Shown here piece after piece: positions 45,099 through 57,634 of a stretch of 64,000 bases of DNA. Below the pieces are notes generated by a model. That model did not search any database. It saw only the letters and a list, made by a program, of their open reading frames with translations, and was not told the DNA's origin. Position 1 is the first letter of the stretch; each line of letters starts with the position of its first letter. The position numbers and the translations under genes are program-made. The stretch comes from Cornus controversa (Eukaryota > Streptophyta > Magnoliopsida > Cornales > Cornaceae): positions 11,412,541 to 11,476,540 of the forward strand of contig CM048849.1 in NCBI GenBank assembly GCA_026545225.1. The letters run 5' to 3'.

Positions 45099-47599
45099 TG
45101 TAGAGACTGGAACCAATTTTGGCTGATTTTCATTTTATTCATTATTTTTACCATAAATACATTTTAAATGATGTTTAGCATGTTTTGAGTGTGAGAAACA
45201 TGTTTGGGGACTTGTTTAGAGGTTCCAAAAAGTTTTGAAAACATTTGGACTTATTTATTTTTTATTTTGGATCAAATGAAATGTTTAATGAGTTAAAGAA
45301 GCGATTTTAGTGTCGTAGCCATTTTTGAAATCAAAAATAGAGCTTGGGAGGTACGTTAAGTGACTTAAGGGCAAAATAGTTATTTTGCACTTGGTGAGGT
45401 GTCAATACACACAAATGTATATTGCAGGGACATATTTAGAAGAGAGAGATCCGCCATTGTTGCTCTTGAAGCTCTCATTCTTCTCTAATTTTCTTCTTTC
45501 ATTTTGGACATCTTAGAGTGAGATTTGGAGCTTGTTCTAAGAGAGAAAGTTACTTCCCTCATCTTCCTCTTCACTTTGGTGGGTTCAAAGTCCCCCATTA
45601 GAGAGTTTCAAAAATTGGGGTTAGTTGAAGTGTGGATTCGGGCTTCATCCAAGAAGGAAAGTTTGTTCTCATTGTCCCGATCTATGGTTCTACGAAAAAA
45701 AAATTGACTTAGAGAAACTTGGAGTTTGGTGATTCTAGGGCTTGCTAGAGGAAAGCTCCAAACTTAGGGTAGGGATGTTTCTTCCCTTTTAGTCGTCAAT
45801 TTGGAGGTTTAGGCAAGTTTAGAATTGTATAAATTATGCTAGCATGTATGGGTGAGTGGTGGGAGTTGAGTGAATTATTCCTTCCCCTTTATGTTGCGTA
45901 ATTAGATATGCTAGAGGTGTTCATTATATGAAATGTAATGAATTGTACAATTATACTTGCAATGTATATAAAATGAGAACATGTCTTGCTATGTGGTATA
46001 TTATATGCATATGTGATTAATATGCATGAATTGAAGCATACATGTGATTAAAATGCATGAATTATAGGTGAAATGCATGATAGAGTTTCATATAGCAAGA
46101 ATGTTCATTGAAAAGCATGGTGATTATATGCTTTGTGAGGTATATGTGTTTGGTGAACATGTATACGTGTATATCGGAGTATTGTCCAAGTGTAATGTGC
46201 ATGAAATTTGAAGATGACCAACTATGCATTTGAAGTGGTGAGAATAATCACAATGGGATGATCGTCGGAGATGAAGTGTAGTGATCGTCAGAGTTGCCCA
46301 ATCACTAGTGCAAGACTTATACAATGCCATAAATGTATGACCGTCAGAGTTGTCCCGTCATACGAGTGTCGTCGGAGTTGACCAACAGTTTGGTGTCGTC
46401 GGAGTTGCCCAACACCACATGATACAATCATGCCTATGTATCAGATTATGACTGAATAAGATGTATATATCTTGATTCTTATGTGTTTTAACGGTTAAGC
46501 ATGTTGTATGGTTTTAAATGCATATTTGTCAAATTGCATTTATGAAATGTTGAACATGAGAACATTGATATATGTCATGTACTGTAGCGACATCATGGTT
46601 GCATATCATGTAGGTCAGTGTCGGGTCGATGCCTAGGTGGGTTGGGAAACTTTTATTGAGCGTAGTTATATGGTCACTCCTCTCCCCTAAACTTTTTTAC
46701 AAATAAGGCGCCAATGACGGATGGTGCATGAACGTCCAAGTAGAGTTCCTTTTGGCATTTGGATTTCTTTTTGGATATCTGGTATATGGCTATCCATGAC
46801 GTCTTGTGGCATGTTGATTCATTATAGTTGTAGTCATAATTGAATTATTAATGTTTTATGTAATATGTATGTAATTCATTGTGTATTTATGTGAGAATGA
46901 CTTATGGGCGCTGGGAATGTGTTCAATGATGAGAAATATTTGGGATAAATGTATGATTTAGTTCAAATGCATGATTAGGATATGTGTATAGTGATATCAC
47001 ATCTCATTTATCATTGAAAGGTCGTATGGCCGATCTCAGGGTGTTAGAATGAAAATGGGATAAAACAAATGGCTAAGTGTGAGTTTTCAGGATTTTGCAG
47101 GATGACATTTTCGATCGTGAAAAATACCCTTTTTGCACAATCGAAATGCCTTCGATTGGGTAAATTTGTACCAAGAATTTCGATAGTAGTGGGGTCCAAT
47201 TCTAGGAGGGTTTCGATAGAACTTTGCACGAACTTCGATTGAGCGAGAATTTTTGATCATGCGAAAGTGATTTTCGATTGTGTGAAATGATTTCGATTGT
47301 GCAAAAACTTGCAGTCCACCCTATGTTGGATATGCATGTATGGCTACATGTGGGGCCCATTGAGATGGATTGAGGTTGAATCATGCATATGTATATACAT
47401 GTACCATAGTGTAATTGAGCTTCTGCTGAATTTAAAGTATAAGGCAGTTTATTAGGCCCTCGGCTTCCGAAAGTCGAAAATCCAGGTGTGACGACTTGGT
47501 ATTCGAATGGAATATTATAGAGAGATTATTGATACGTGGTGATGACTTGTGACATGATCACCCCTCAATTCTCCAGGAGTTAGAAATTGGGACGTGACA
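45099..47599 (+). repeat. Family-A gypsy 5' LTR
   Basis: 2501 bp, from TGTAGAGACTGGAACC to GGGACGTGACA. It is followed by TGGTATAAGAGC (47603-47614), a Met-tRNA-type primer site with one change, and then gag, which proves it is a 5' LTR and ties family A to Ty3/gypsy. A tandem 'GTCGTCGGAGTTG(A/C)CCAAC' phrase repeats at about 46260-46410. The left flank is the palindrome cassette of the copia remnant. Confidence 0.85.
47105..47315. repeat. Palindromic-word cassette, TTCGATTGTGCGAAA type, in the 5' LTR
   Basis: Words such as TTTCGATCGTGAAAA, GCACAATCGAAATG, TTTTGATCATGCGAAAG and TTTCGATTGTGTGAAATG are spread over about 200 bp. They end some 285 bp before the LTR 3' end and are followed by ACATGTGGGGCCCATTGAGA at 47349. 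Confidence 0.75.
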
Positions 47600-47859
47600 A
47601 CTTGGTATAAGAGCAATCGGGTTTAAATACCTGAGGACAAAGGGTGAGATTTGATTATGTGTTCACTTGAGGTTAATGATTGAAACATAAAGGTTAAATT
47701 TGATGTTTATAAATTGTTTATGCATAACATAATTAATTGCTTACATTTTTATAACATGCTAATTGTGAAATACTTGGCATGACGCTATGAGAACATAATG
47801 AGAGTTGCATGAACATGTATATTTGGTGTTGAATATTCTTGTTATCTGTGTATAGCAAG

Positions 47860-48850
47860 ATGCCACCACAAAGAGCTCACAGAAGAGCAGCTGCAGCAGC
47901 TTCAATTGATGGAAAACAATTTATGTGTGACATGGTCGCAACCATGAGGCAAATTACGAGGGAAACGTAAGAGGAGAATCAGGCTCAACCAAGAGCCGCT
48001 CCTAGTAGAATGATGATGGCTTTGAATAATGTTAAGAAACATAGTTCGCCATCATATGCTAGAGGGGTTGACCCTATGGTGGCTGAAAATTGGTTGGATG
48101 ATATGGTTAAACTCCTTATCGCTCTAGAGGTAGATGAGGATTTAAAGGTGAAAGTGGCCACCTATCATCTTACGGGTGAGGCCAACTGTTAGTGGAAGTT
48201 TATCGGGAACTACCATGACATCGAGGTGATGGATTAGGATATGTTCTAAGCACTCTTTTTTGAGAAATACTTTTCGGTAACGGTGAAAGACAGTTTGAGA
48301 CAGGAATTCTTTGAGTTGCAACAACGGAACATGATAGTGATGGAGTACGAGACCAAGTTCACATCCTTGGCTTGTTTTGCACCGGAAGTGATCCTTACTG
48401 AGGAACTAAAGGTGAAGAAGTTCGTGAGAGGTCTCTGAACTTTTATAAGGGATAGAATCATAGTCTTGGGTTTGAAAAGCTACGCTATGGTAATGGAGAG
48501 AGCCTTGGTGGTAGAGGAGGTCAATAATGACAATCAGAGGACTAAGGATGCAAGGAATCAGGCTAAGAGTGCCGGGACATCTTCTAGTGGTCAAGGGAGA
48601 AACATGCACAGAGATAGTGCATCCCTTTCTTAGGGGCAACAACAAGCTCGCTCGAAACCATCATCATCTCTATCCACTGGACCTCCACGATCTATAATGG
48701 TGTGTTATCATTGCCAACAACTTGGCCATTATAGATATGAGTGCCCTCAAAGACAAGTTATGGCACTAGTGCAGTGATATCAGGAGGAGAGCGGACATGC
48801 TTCCATTGTCATCAGCTGGGACATATTAGGGCAAGTTGCCCAAAGAGGTA
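47860..48850 (+). pseudogene. Ty3/gypsy Gag nucleocapsid, broken by stops
   Basis: Starts at ATG 47860 (MPPQRAHRRAAAAAS) and stays in one frame to TGA at 48775, but with in-frame stops near 47968, 48190, 48235, 48247, 48436 and 48631. Recognisable parts are DPMVAENWLDDMVKLLIALE, KVKVATYHLTGEANC, MEYETKFTSLACFAPEV and a zinc knuckle CYHCQQLGHYRYEC (48702-48743). After a frameshift a second knuckle, CFHCHQLGHIRASC, lies at about 48799-48840. Two knuckles and this Gag wording fit a Tekay/Del-like chromovirus. Several stops are one transition from Gln, Arg or Trp codons, consistent with decay by 5-methylcytosine deamination. Confidence 0.85.
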
Positions 48851-49099
48851 GGGTACACATAGTGGTTCAGGGTCTTAGCAGAGGACCGCACTGGCTACCA
48901 TAGTTCAGTCTGTCCATAGGGCATTGTCACCGCACCAACCAGCACATTCAGTTCAAGGTTCTCGGCTAGCAAGAGGTTTTACGCCTGCTTTTAGTCAATA
49001 GTCAGAATTTTAGGTGACTGTCTAACATGGTCAATAGGCTAAGGGCCATATTTTTACACTTGCTCCGGTAGAGGATATACCAACACTGTCAGTGGTCAG

Positions 49100-49532
49100 A
49101 GGTATTTTCCTAATTTCTAGCTCGGGGCTACGATGTTGATAGATTCAGGTGCATCTCATTCATTTATATTTGTTTCATTTACTTGTACCTTGTGTTGCTA
49201 GACATGACCACCTTTGATGTCATTCTAGGTATGAATTGACTGTCTACGTTTAGAGCCATGATTGATTCTCTTCGTAGGAGAGTGACAGTGTGCACACTCG
49301 AGGGTGATTGATTTTATTTTGTAGGAGAGTGGGATGATTTTTATATACCGTTATTATTTAGTTCCGGTGCTCAGAACGGGATTGGGTGTTTCCTAGCTAG
49401 TTTATTAGCTGAGGATGATGATATTATGATGTGTGGAGGGTTTCCACCGGTGGTGTGTCCTTTCCTAGATGTATTTCTAGGGGACTTGATAGAGTTACCT
49501 CCAATGAGGGTTGTGGTATTTAGCATTGATCT
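49100..49532 (+). pseudogene. Ty3/gypsy protease and first residues of RT, truncated
   Basis: MLIDSGASHSFIF at 49133-49171 is the aspartic protease active-site stretch with its DSG triad. MTTFDVILGMN at about 49206 is the conserved C-terminal part (usual ..DVILGMDWL); the expected Trp is a stop. CPFLDVFLGDLIELPPMR at 49456-49509 is the entry to reverse transcriptase, followed by FSIDL. There the sequence runs directly into the LTR start at 49533, so the RT palm, RNase H and integrase are missing. Confidence 0.8.
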
Positions 49533-52125
49533 TGGTAGAGATCGAAACCAAATTTGACCAATTTTTAGATTTTCATCATTTTTTTTTGCCATAAATGCAT
49601 TTTAAATGATGTTATGGATGTTCCGAGAGTGGAAAAAATGTTGGTAAGGTTATTTAAAGTTTTTTAAAAGTTTTCGGATCATTTGGAGAAGTTTGATTTT
49701 TTGGTTAAATGGGGCCCCGGGACGCGGTCTGAGTGGGCCTGGGAATTCAAATTTTTTTTGAAAAATAACTATATTTGTTTTTAGACCAAATGAAATGTTT
49801 AGAAAGTTAAGAAAGTGATTTCAAGGTCGTGGGAACTTTTGAAATTAAAAACGGAGGTCAGGAGGGTACCTTAAGTGGCCCGAGGGCATTTTAATCATTT
49901 AACACCCTAGATATTATAAATATCAAGGGCTGAGAGTTCCCAACCATTTCTTATGACTGTTTCTATCTCTCTTCTCTCCCATCTTCATCCCTTCACATTC
50001 TCTCTACATTTTAGGTGCATTCGGCTTGGATTTGGGATTTACCGAAGAAAGACAACGTGTAGAGGGCGGCTAGGGCTTCAATTTTAGCCGAACAAACTCA
50101 CATTTTGGAAAGATAAATCTCACTAAAATTTTTGGAGATTTCAACAAAGGTTTTCAAATTTGAGGTAGGGGTGTTTCTTTTCTCTTAAGTGTCGATTCTA
50201 GGGCTTCGGGTGGTTTGGAGAGGTGTTGGTTGAGTGACATGTATAGTGGAGATGGATAGGGGATGAAATTTACAGTGTTCCTCTTCTCTTATGGTCTTTA
50301 CATGCTAGATAGCTTCATTTGATGATATATGTGATGTATTGTGGATATATGTGTGTTCTATGAAACGTGAGAGCATGTCTTGCCATGTTTTGATTTTTAT
50401 GCATATATGAAAATTATGTATTGTTGTGTGCATATTGGTGAATATATGTTGAGGGAGGAGGTGTAGGAAGGTTGAGGGCATGCTAGACCTAATTATAGAA
50501 CTAGTATGTGCATTAGACAAACATGATCAAATATATGCTAAGTTGTGAGTTTATTCGTAAGTGTATTGCATGCATGTTTGGTGACATATATGTGACTATA
50601 TGTGGTATGTGGTGAAGTGATGTATGCTAGAATAATTATATAGCAAGTTGATGCATTGAGAAGCATGAAAATACATGTTTTGATATATGTGCCTAATGAG
50701 CACTATGTGAAATCAGAGAGTTGTCCAAAAGAAGAGAAAATAGTGTAAGGTATGATACTCGGAGATGTCCAATCACATTGCCATATGGCCTTCGGACTGG
50801 GACAAATCATGAGTAGTTTTATCGCGACCGAAAGAACATTGACTAGTCATGTGGAAGTTTGAAAGGCAAGACCAATATATTGCCAAGGATAGTGATTATC
50901 GGAGTCACCCAAAATCATGAGGGTAAGGCCTCTATATGGCTATTTATGTTATGTATTGGACTATGACCTAGAAGGTGTTTTATTTTGGTTGCTTATGTGC
51001 TTAAACCATTATGCGTGATGTAGTGGTAAATGCATTCATTCTTGACTTTCATTTGTATTGTGTTGGTATGAGAGCATTGTGTGTGCCATGTAGTGTAGCG
51101 ACATGTAGGTCGGTGTCGGGTCGATACCTAAGTAGGTTGATGAGTCAAACGGAGCTCATAGGAGCACTTTTGGACATTTTGGGATACTTTAGTATTTTGT
51201 ATATGGATTTTGTTTTTGGCTATCCATGTTGGCATGTGGCATGTGGAGTATGATTAGGGTTATAGTTACAACGACATTATGCATTTAACTTATGTTTCAC
51301 TTGGTACGCATAGATAAAGAGGTTAGATTATGGGACATTATGTGTGTATGAAATGGTGTGTATGGTTTTGTAAGAATTGTATGAAGAATGTTTGAATGGA
51401 CGCATGATTTCAATTAAATGAAAGAATAGGAGTATGATTATGACATTATAGCATGTTGGGAAAGATTTCAATGTTGTATAGGTGGTTCTAAGGTGATGGA
51501 ATGACTTTTGAGCTCAAAATGAGCCAAGTGTGAAACTGCAGAATTTTTTACAGATGCATCAATCCAGGGACTATGATGTATCATAATCCCCGTTATGATA
51601 CATCGCCCCAGTGATGTATCAAAATGCTTAGGACGATGCATCGTAAACTTCTGCAGAGACTGGGAAGATCAAAATTCCTGAGAGCTCAACAATTTTTTTT
51701 AAGTTATGATAGATATTCGATGCATCGTAAATTCAGTGCATCGAGACCTAGATTATGATGCATCATAATGTAGGGAGGAGAATGGCTGATAGACAACTGT
51801 AAGGGGGTTCACGTGGGGCCCATTAAGGTTGGTTTTGTCTGCATTGTATGCACATACGTGGATGCATGTGAGTTATGCTTCCACAGTGTTTGAGTTGTTG
51901 AACGGTTCGTTACGGTGTAATGGATGGATGTCACTTTTGGTTCCCTGGAGATGGAAATCGGGGGCGTGATATCTTGCTCAGTATCAAAGCACGGTACCTT
52001 AGTGAGAGAATTGAGGAAAATTCTTGGTATCAAAATATGATAACAAGAGGGATTGTGGTTTGAAGTGTGGCTCAGTGAACTTTAATCACCTTTGGTTTCC
52101 AGGAGATGAAAATTGGGGCATGACA
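49533..52125 (+). repeat. Second family-A gypsy LTR, inserted at the RT start
   Basis: 2593 bp from TGGTAGAGATCG to GGGGCATGACA. It is followed by TGGTATCAGAG (52129), a primer-binding site, so it is the 5' LTR of another element, not the 3' LTR of the gag-bearing one. The predicted target pentamer GATCT (49528-49532) has no visible partner because the element is cut at about 52420. Frames such as 51011-51253 inside it carry no domain. Confidence 0.75.
51545..51780. repeat. Palindromic-word cassette, ATGATGCATCATAA type
   Basis: Words GATGTATCATAATC (51574), TTATGATACATCG, CGATGCATCGTAAA (twice) and ATTATGATGCATCATAATG (51752) recur over 235 bp, ending about 345 bp before the LTR 3' end. CACGTGGGGCCCATTAAGG follows at 51811, as in the 47.1-kb LTR, so position is conserved while the word has changed. 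Confidence 0.8.
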
Positions 52126-52420
52126 GCTTGGTATCAGAGTGTAGCTAGGTTGAATACCTAGGGATGATGGGTGAGAATTGGATCAAATGTCTGATACCAG
52201 CTTGACAGCTTGGTGTCAAAGCTCTAGGTTTCAACACCTACGGCAACGTGTAAAGGTTGAACCATGTAGTCATTTGAAAGGATTTGATGATTTCTGGATT
52301 GCTATTAAAGAATTAGGTTTGAAACACCTGGGGATGTCGGGTATTGGTTGATTGTTAGTACACTAGGTTGGAATACCTAGGGGCAAAGGGTAATGGTCAG
52401 ATTACGTGTGGATTTGATGT
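52126..52420 (+). mobile_element. Gypsy leader, truncated by the satellite array
   Basis: Primer site at 52129, then repeated short phrases of the type 'TAGGTTGAATACCTAGGG', 'TTTCAACACCTACGG' and 'TTGGAATACCTAGGGGCAAA'. These form small inverted repeats (TAGGT..ACCTA). No Gag is reached before satellite sequence starts. Confidence 0.5.
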
Positions 52421-52819
52421 GGACTCAACCAAGGAATAAGGATTGATTTATGAGTCTTTTATCATAAAAGTCGAACCAAAAATTTTGTTGCTTTTAAGGA
52501 GTAGAACTTTGAGTAGCTTTTCGAGAACTTAAACTCCTACAACTACACCAATCCTGAATCCTAAACCCTAAATCCTAAAACCCTAAACCATAAACCCTAA
52601 ACACCTAAACCCTAAACCCCTAAACCTTAAATGATGAATTGGTTTAGAGACTTGAAGAAAAAGAAAAATGAATGAAAGTGTGGAATTTATAGTTCAAAAA
52701 GCCACAGGTAAAAAGAAAAAAGGCACGTGATAATTTTTAAACTGAAAACTGAAATTTGAATGTATCTCAAACACGTACCTCTGGACTACTTCTACTAGGG
52801 CATGCCTCCACATTCCCAA

Positions 52820-53035
52820 CTAAATTGGCTCTCTTTGCCAACAAAACCAATACCCAATTGATCCAAATTTTACCCCCTCAATACCCAATTGGGTCTTTTT
52901 GCCGATTAGACTAGTCACTACTAGTAAGAATTCAATCTTAGCAGCAAAGTATGCTTCCTCCCAAAACGCTGTACTGAAGCAGATGGCTTTATCCATCTCG
53001 GGTATTGATCCCAGAGAAATTCTTCCAGATCCCAA
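52820..53035 (-). other. Satellite-borne open frame (recurs in at least four units)
   Basis: The minus-strand frame includes EMDKAICFSTAFWEEAYFAA and KKTQLGIEG. Diverged counterparts in the same frame occur at 57345-57590 (EMDKVIYFSTVFLEEAYF), 58160-58330 (DKVICFTTAFWEESHF) and 60417-60600 (EMDKVIYYSTTLWEEAYF). Substitutions are mostly amino-acid changing. I know no family like it. Either a decayed exon was captured by the satellite or the open frame is chance retained by recent duplication. Confidence 0.35.
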
Positions 53036-55375
53036 AGAAATTCTTCCAGATCTTCTAATATATATATATCTATAAATATATATATATATATGTATATATG
53101 TATATATGTATGAGATTCGGTAAGAGAGATGTTTTAGAAAGCGAGGCGAACTTTATTTTAGGGAGAGAGAGATTCGGTACGAGAGAAGTATTAGAGAAAT
53201 AAACTTCATTTTAGAGAGAGAGGGAGAGGTAGTCAAGGATGCAAGAGTGGGTTGGAGAATTCGGGCTCAATTCGATAAATAAGGGTTTATTTTCGGGACT
53301 TTTATCAAAAAAAGCCCAACCCATTCGGGTTGATTTCTTGCTACACTTTGGGTGGGTATTGTCAAAACTTTGGGTAAAAATAAAAAAAATTGTCGTCAGA
53401 AGTCAACAACTCTGCAAGTAGGTTGGAGACTCAACTCGAACTCAATTGAGGAATAAGGATTGATTTATGGGTCTTTTATCATAAAAGCCGAACCCAAAAT
53501 TTTGTTACTTTAAAGGAGTAGAACTTTGAGCAGCCTTTCGAGAACTTACACTCCTACCACTACACCAACCCTTAACCCTGAACCCTGAACCCTAAGCCTT
53601 AATCCTAGAAACCCTGAACCCTAAACCCTAAACCCAAAACCCTAAAACCTAAATTGTAAAACCCTGAACCCTAAACCTTGAACCCTAAACCCAAAGACCC
53701 TAAACCTTAAACCCTAAACGATGAATTGGTTTAGAGACTTGAAGAAAAAGAAGAATGAAAGAAAATGTGGGATTTATAGTTTATAAAACCTCAGGTAAAA
53801 AGAAAAAGGCACGAGATAATTTTGAAACTGAAAATTGAAATTTGAATGTATGTCAAAAATGGTGTTGTCAGACAATGGTTGAAAACTGAAATTTTGATTG
53901 CATCTCAAAAACTACACGGGGGTGTTGTTAGGCAATTCAACGATAAGAGAGAAGTTTTAGAGAGAGAGACAAACTTTGTTTTAGGGAGAGAGAGAGATTC
54001 GGTACGAGAGAAGTATTAGAGAAATAAACTTTATTTTAGAGAGAGAGGGAGAGGGAGAGGTAGACAAGGCTGCAAGAGTGGGTTTGAGAATTCGGCCTCA
54101 ATTTGATAAATAAGGGTTGATTTTAGGGTCTATTATCAAAAAAAGCCCAACCCATATGGGTTTATTTCTGGCTACACCTCGGGTGGGTCATGGCATCACT
54201 TCGGGTAAAAATAAAAAAATTTGTCCTCGGAAGACAATAAGACTGCAGGTAGGTTGGAGACTCAGCTCAGACTCAACCGAGGAATAAGAATTGATTTATG
54301 GGTCTTTTATCAAAAAAGCCGAACCCAAAACTTTGCTACTTTGAAGGAGTAGAACTTTGAGCAGCTTTTCGAGAACTTACACTCCTACCACTACACCAAC
54401 CTTGAAACCTGAACCTAAACCCTGAAATCCTGAAACCCTGAACCCAGAACCCAAAACCCTAAATCCTAAAATCCTAAACCCCAAATCCTAATTCCTAAAC
54501 CCTAAATGATGAATTGGTTTAGAGACTTGAATAAAAAAATAAATGAAAGAAAATGTGAGATTTATAGTTTATAAAACCTCAGGAAAAGAGAAAAAGGCAC
54601 GTGATAATTTTTAAACTTAAAATTGAAATTTGAATGCTTGTCAAAAATGGTGTTATTAGACTGGTTTAAAACTGAATGTTTGATTGCATCTCAAAAACTA
54701 TATGGGGGTGTTGTAAGGCAATTTAACAAACAAGTTAAAGGCATATACACAGTCAGTCACGAACCCTTAAAAACGTACCTTTGGATTGCTTGCCTCAACT
54801 AGGGCATACCTCCATATTCCAACTCAATTGGCTTTCTTTGCCTACAAAATCAATACCCAATTGACCCCAATTCTAATATATACATATATATATATATACA
54901 TATATATAATGTGTATGAGATTCGGTAAAAGAGAAGTTTTAGAGAGAGAGACAAACTATGTTTCAGGGAGAGAGAGTTTTGGTACGAGAGAAGTATTAGA
55001 GAAAGAAAGTTTGTTTTAGAGAGAGAGGGAGAGGAAGACAAGGCTGCAAGAGTGGGTTGGAGAATTCGGGTTCAATCTGATAAATAAGGGTTGATTTTAG
55101 GGTCTTTTATCATAAAAAGCCCATCCCATTCGGGTTGATTTCTGGCTACACTTTGGGTGGGTCTTGGTATCACTTCGGGTTAAAATAAAAAAATTTGTCG
55201 TTGGAAGAAAACAAGACTGCAAGTAGGTTGGAGACTGAACTCGGACTTAACCAGGGAATAAAGATTGGTTTATGGGTCTTTTATCATAAAAGCCGAACCA
55301 AAAATTTTGGTGCTTTGAAGGAGTAGAACTTTGAGAAACTTTTCGAGAACATACACTCTTACCACTACACCAACA

Positions 55376-56395
55376 CTCACTTCTACTTAGAGTTAGCACA
55401 GTAATAAAATTTATTCTAAAATACTGAAAGTTTGAACTATTTATTATAATAAATTTGAAACATTAATTAAATTACAAAAATATTTCCCCCCTCATTTTAA
55501 ATATAACATACAAAAGTTATTAATTATATAAACTAAGTTATTAAATCAATAACACATCTTTCACAGTCTCAAAGTCAAATAAAAACATTAATCTCACTCA
55601 AATGATAGAGTATTCAGAACAAACATTAAGTTTACAGGTCATTGAATTAATTTTTTTACATCTAAATTTATATTTTTTTCAATCAATATATATATATATA
55701 TATTGAAACTTTTTTTTGATTATTAAAACATACTTAGTGTATAAGCTAAAACGGAATGAATAATGGGAAAGTGGGAGCGTGGTTCAATGAAATAAAATCG
55801 ATCTTTTTGATGTATAAAAGATTATGCATGAAACAATTTTTTTTATCATGAACATGAATATGATTGCATGAAAAATATGGGATTCAGAGATCAAATACCT
55901 GATGGGGATAATTTTCTAACCCCCAAGACTTCACCAGTTGGTGAAACAATCGGTCTACTTTGGTAAACTGCCCGTACGAATCACCGTTAAGACCATTGAG
56001 GTTGATTCTCTTAAAACCAAGTTCTTGTGGGAGAACCATAGGTTTTGTGAATTGATTTGTGCGTAAATGTACAGACATGATATGGGAGAGAATATGACAT
56101 ATTTATAGGAGAGTTTCTCCCAAGTCAAATCTTCCATTCCATATATGCAAGATATGATAAAAGGAAATATATACACACTCCATATCTTATACTCACCCAT
56201 GAAAAATAAGATATTATGTATATATTTAAATTATATATTAAAAAATATTAAAATATCCAACATATATTTATATACAATTTCACTTGTGCACTAAACATGT
56301 AATTAAATTACAAATGCCCTTAGCACATCATAAAAATTCACATTTAACAACGCAATTGGTTTTAAACCGACTAAGTGGACTAGAAGTGAAGATCT
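55376..56395. other. Non-satellite insertion in unit 4
   Basis: Satellite homology breaks after CACTACACCAACACT (about 55376) and resumes at about 56402 with ATATGTATGAGATTCG. The insert is AT-rich with a (TA)n at about 55688. On the minus strand it has CTCCTATAAATATG (about 56106), a short leader, an ATG at 56078 opening 58 codons (MSVHLRTNQFTKPMVLPQEL..) and CATCAG|GTATTT, a plausible splice donor at about 55905. I do not recognise the product. It may be an LTR-leader fragment or a captured first exon. Confidence 0.4.
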
Positions 56396-57591
56396 TATTT
56401 ATATATGTATGAGATTCGATAAGAGAGAAGTTTTAGAGAGAGAGACAAACTTTGTTTTACGGAGAGAGAGAGATTCAGTACGAGACAAATATTAGAGAAA
56501 CAAACTTTGTTTTAGAGAGAGAGGGAGAGGTAGACAAGGCTGCAAGAGTGGGTTTGAGAATTCAGCCTCAATTCGATAAATAAGGGATGGTTTTCGGGTC
56601 TTTTATAAAACAAATCCCAACCCATTCGGGTTAATTTCTGGCTACACCTCGGGTGGGTCTTAGCATCACTTCGGGTAAAAATACAAAAATTTGTCGTCGG
56701 AAGACAACAAGACTGCAAGTAGGTTGGAGACTCAACTCGGACTCAACCGAGGAATAAGGATTGATTTAAGGGTCTTTTATCATAAAAGTCGAACCCAAAA
56801 TTTTGTTAGTTTAAAGGACTAGAACTTTGAGCAGCTTTTCGAGAACTTACACTGTTACCATTACACCAACCCTGAATCCTGAACCCTAAACTTTGAACCC
56901 TGAATTCTAAACTCTAAACTTTGAAATCAAGCTACCCTGAAACCCAAAAACCTGAACCCTGAACCTCGAACCCGTAACCCAAAACCCAAAACACTAAACC
57001 CTCAAACCCTAAACCTTAAACCCTAATTCCTAAACCCTAAACGATGAATTGATTTAGAGACTTGAAGAAAAATAAAAATGAAAGAAAATGTGGGATTTAT
57101 AGTTCATAAAAGCTTAGGTAAAAAGAAAAAGGCACGTGATAATTTTTAAACTGAAAATTGAAATTTGAATGTATGTCAAAAACATTGTTGTCAGATAATG
57201 GTTGAAAACTAAATTTTTGATTGCATCTCAAAAACTACATGGTGGTGTTGTAAGGGAATTCAACATACAAGTCAAGGGCATATACCTAGTCAGTCACGTA
57301 CCCTCAAACACGTACCTCAAGACCGCCACTACTAGGGTATACCTTCACATTCCCAACTCAATTGGCTCTCTATGCCTACAAAATCTATACCCAATTGACC
57401 AAAAATTTACCCCCTCTATACCCAATTGGTTCTTTTTGTCTATTGCACCAGCCACCACTGGTAAGAATTCAATCCCAGCAGTAAAGTAAGCTTCCTCTAA
57501 AAATACTGTACTGAAGTAGATGACTTTATCCATCTCGTGTATTGATCCTAAAGAAATTATTCCCGATCCTATATATATGATCCTGTATATA

Positions 57592-57634
<43 letters not shown>

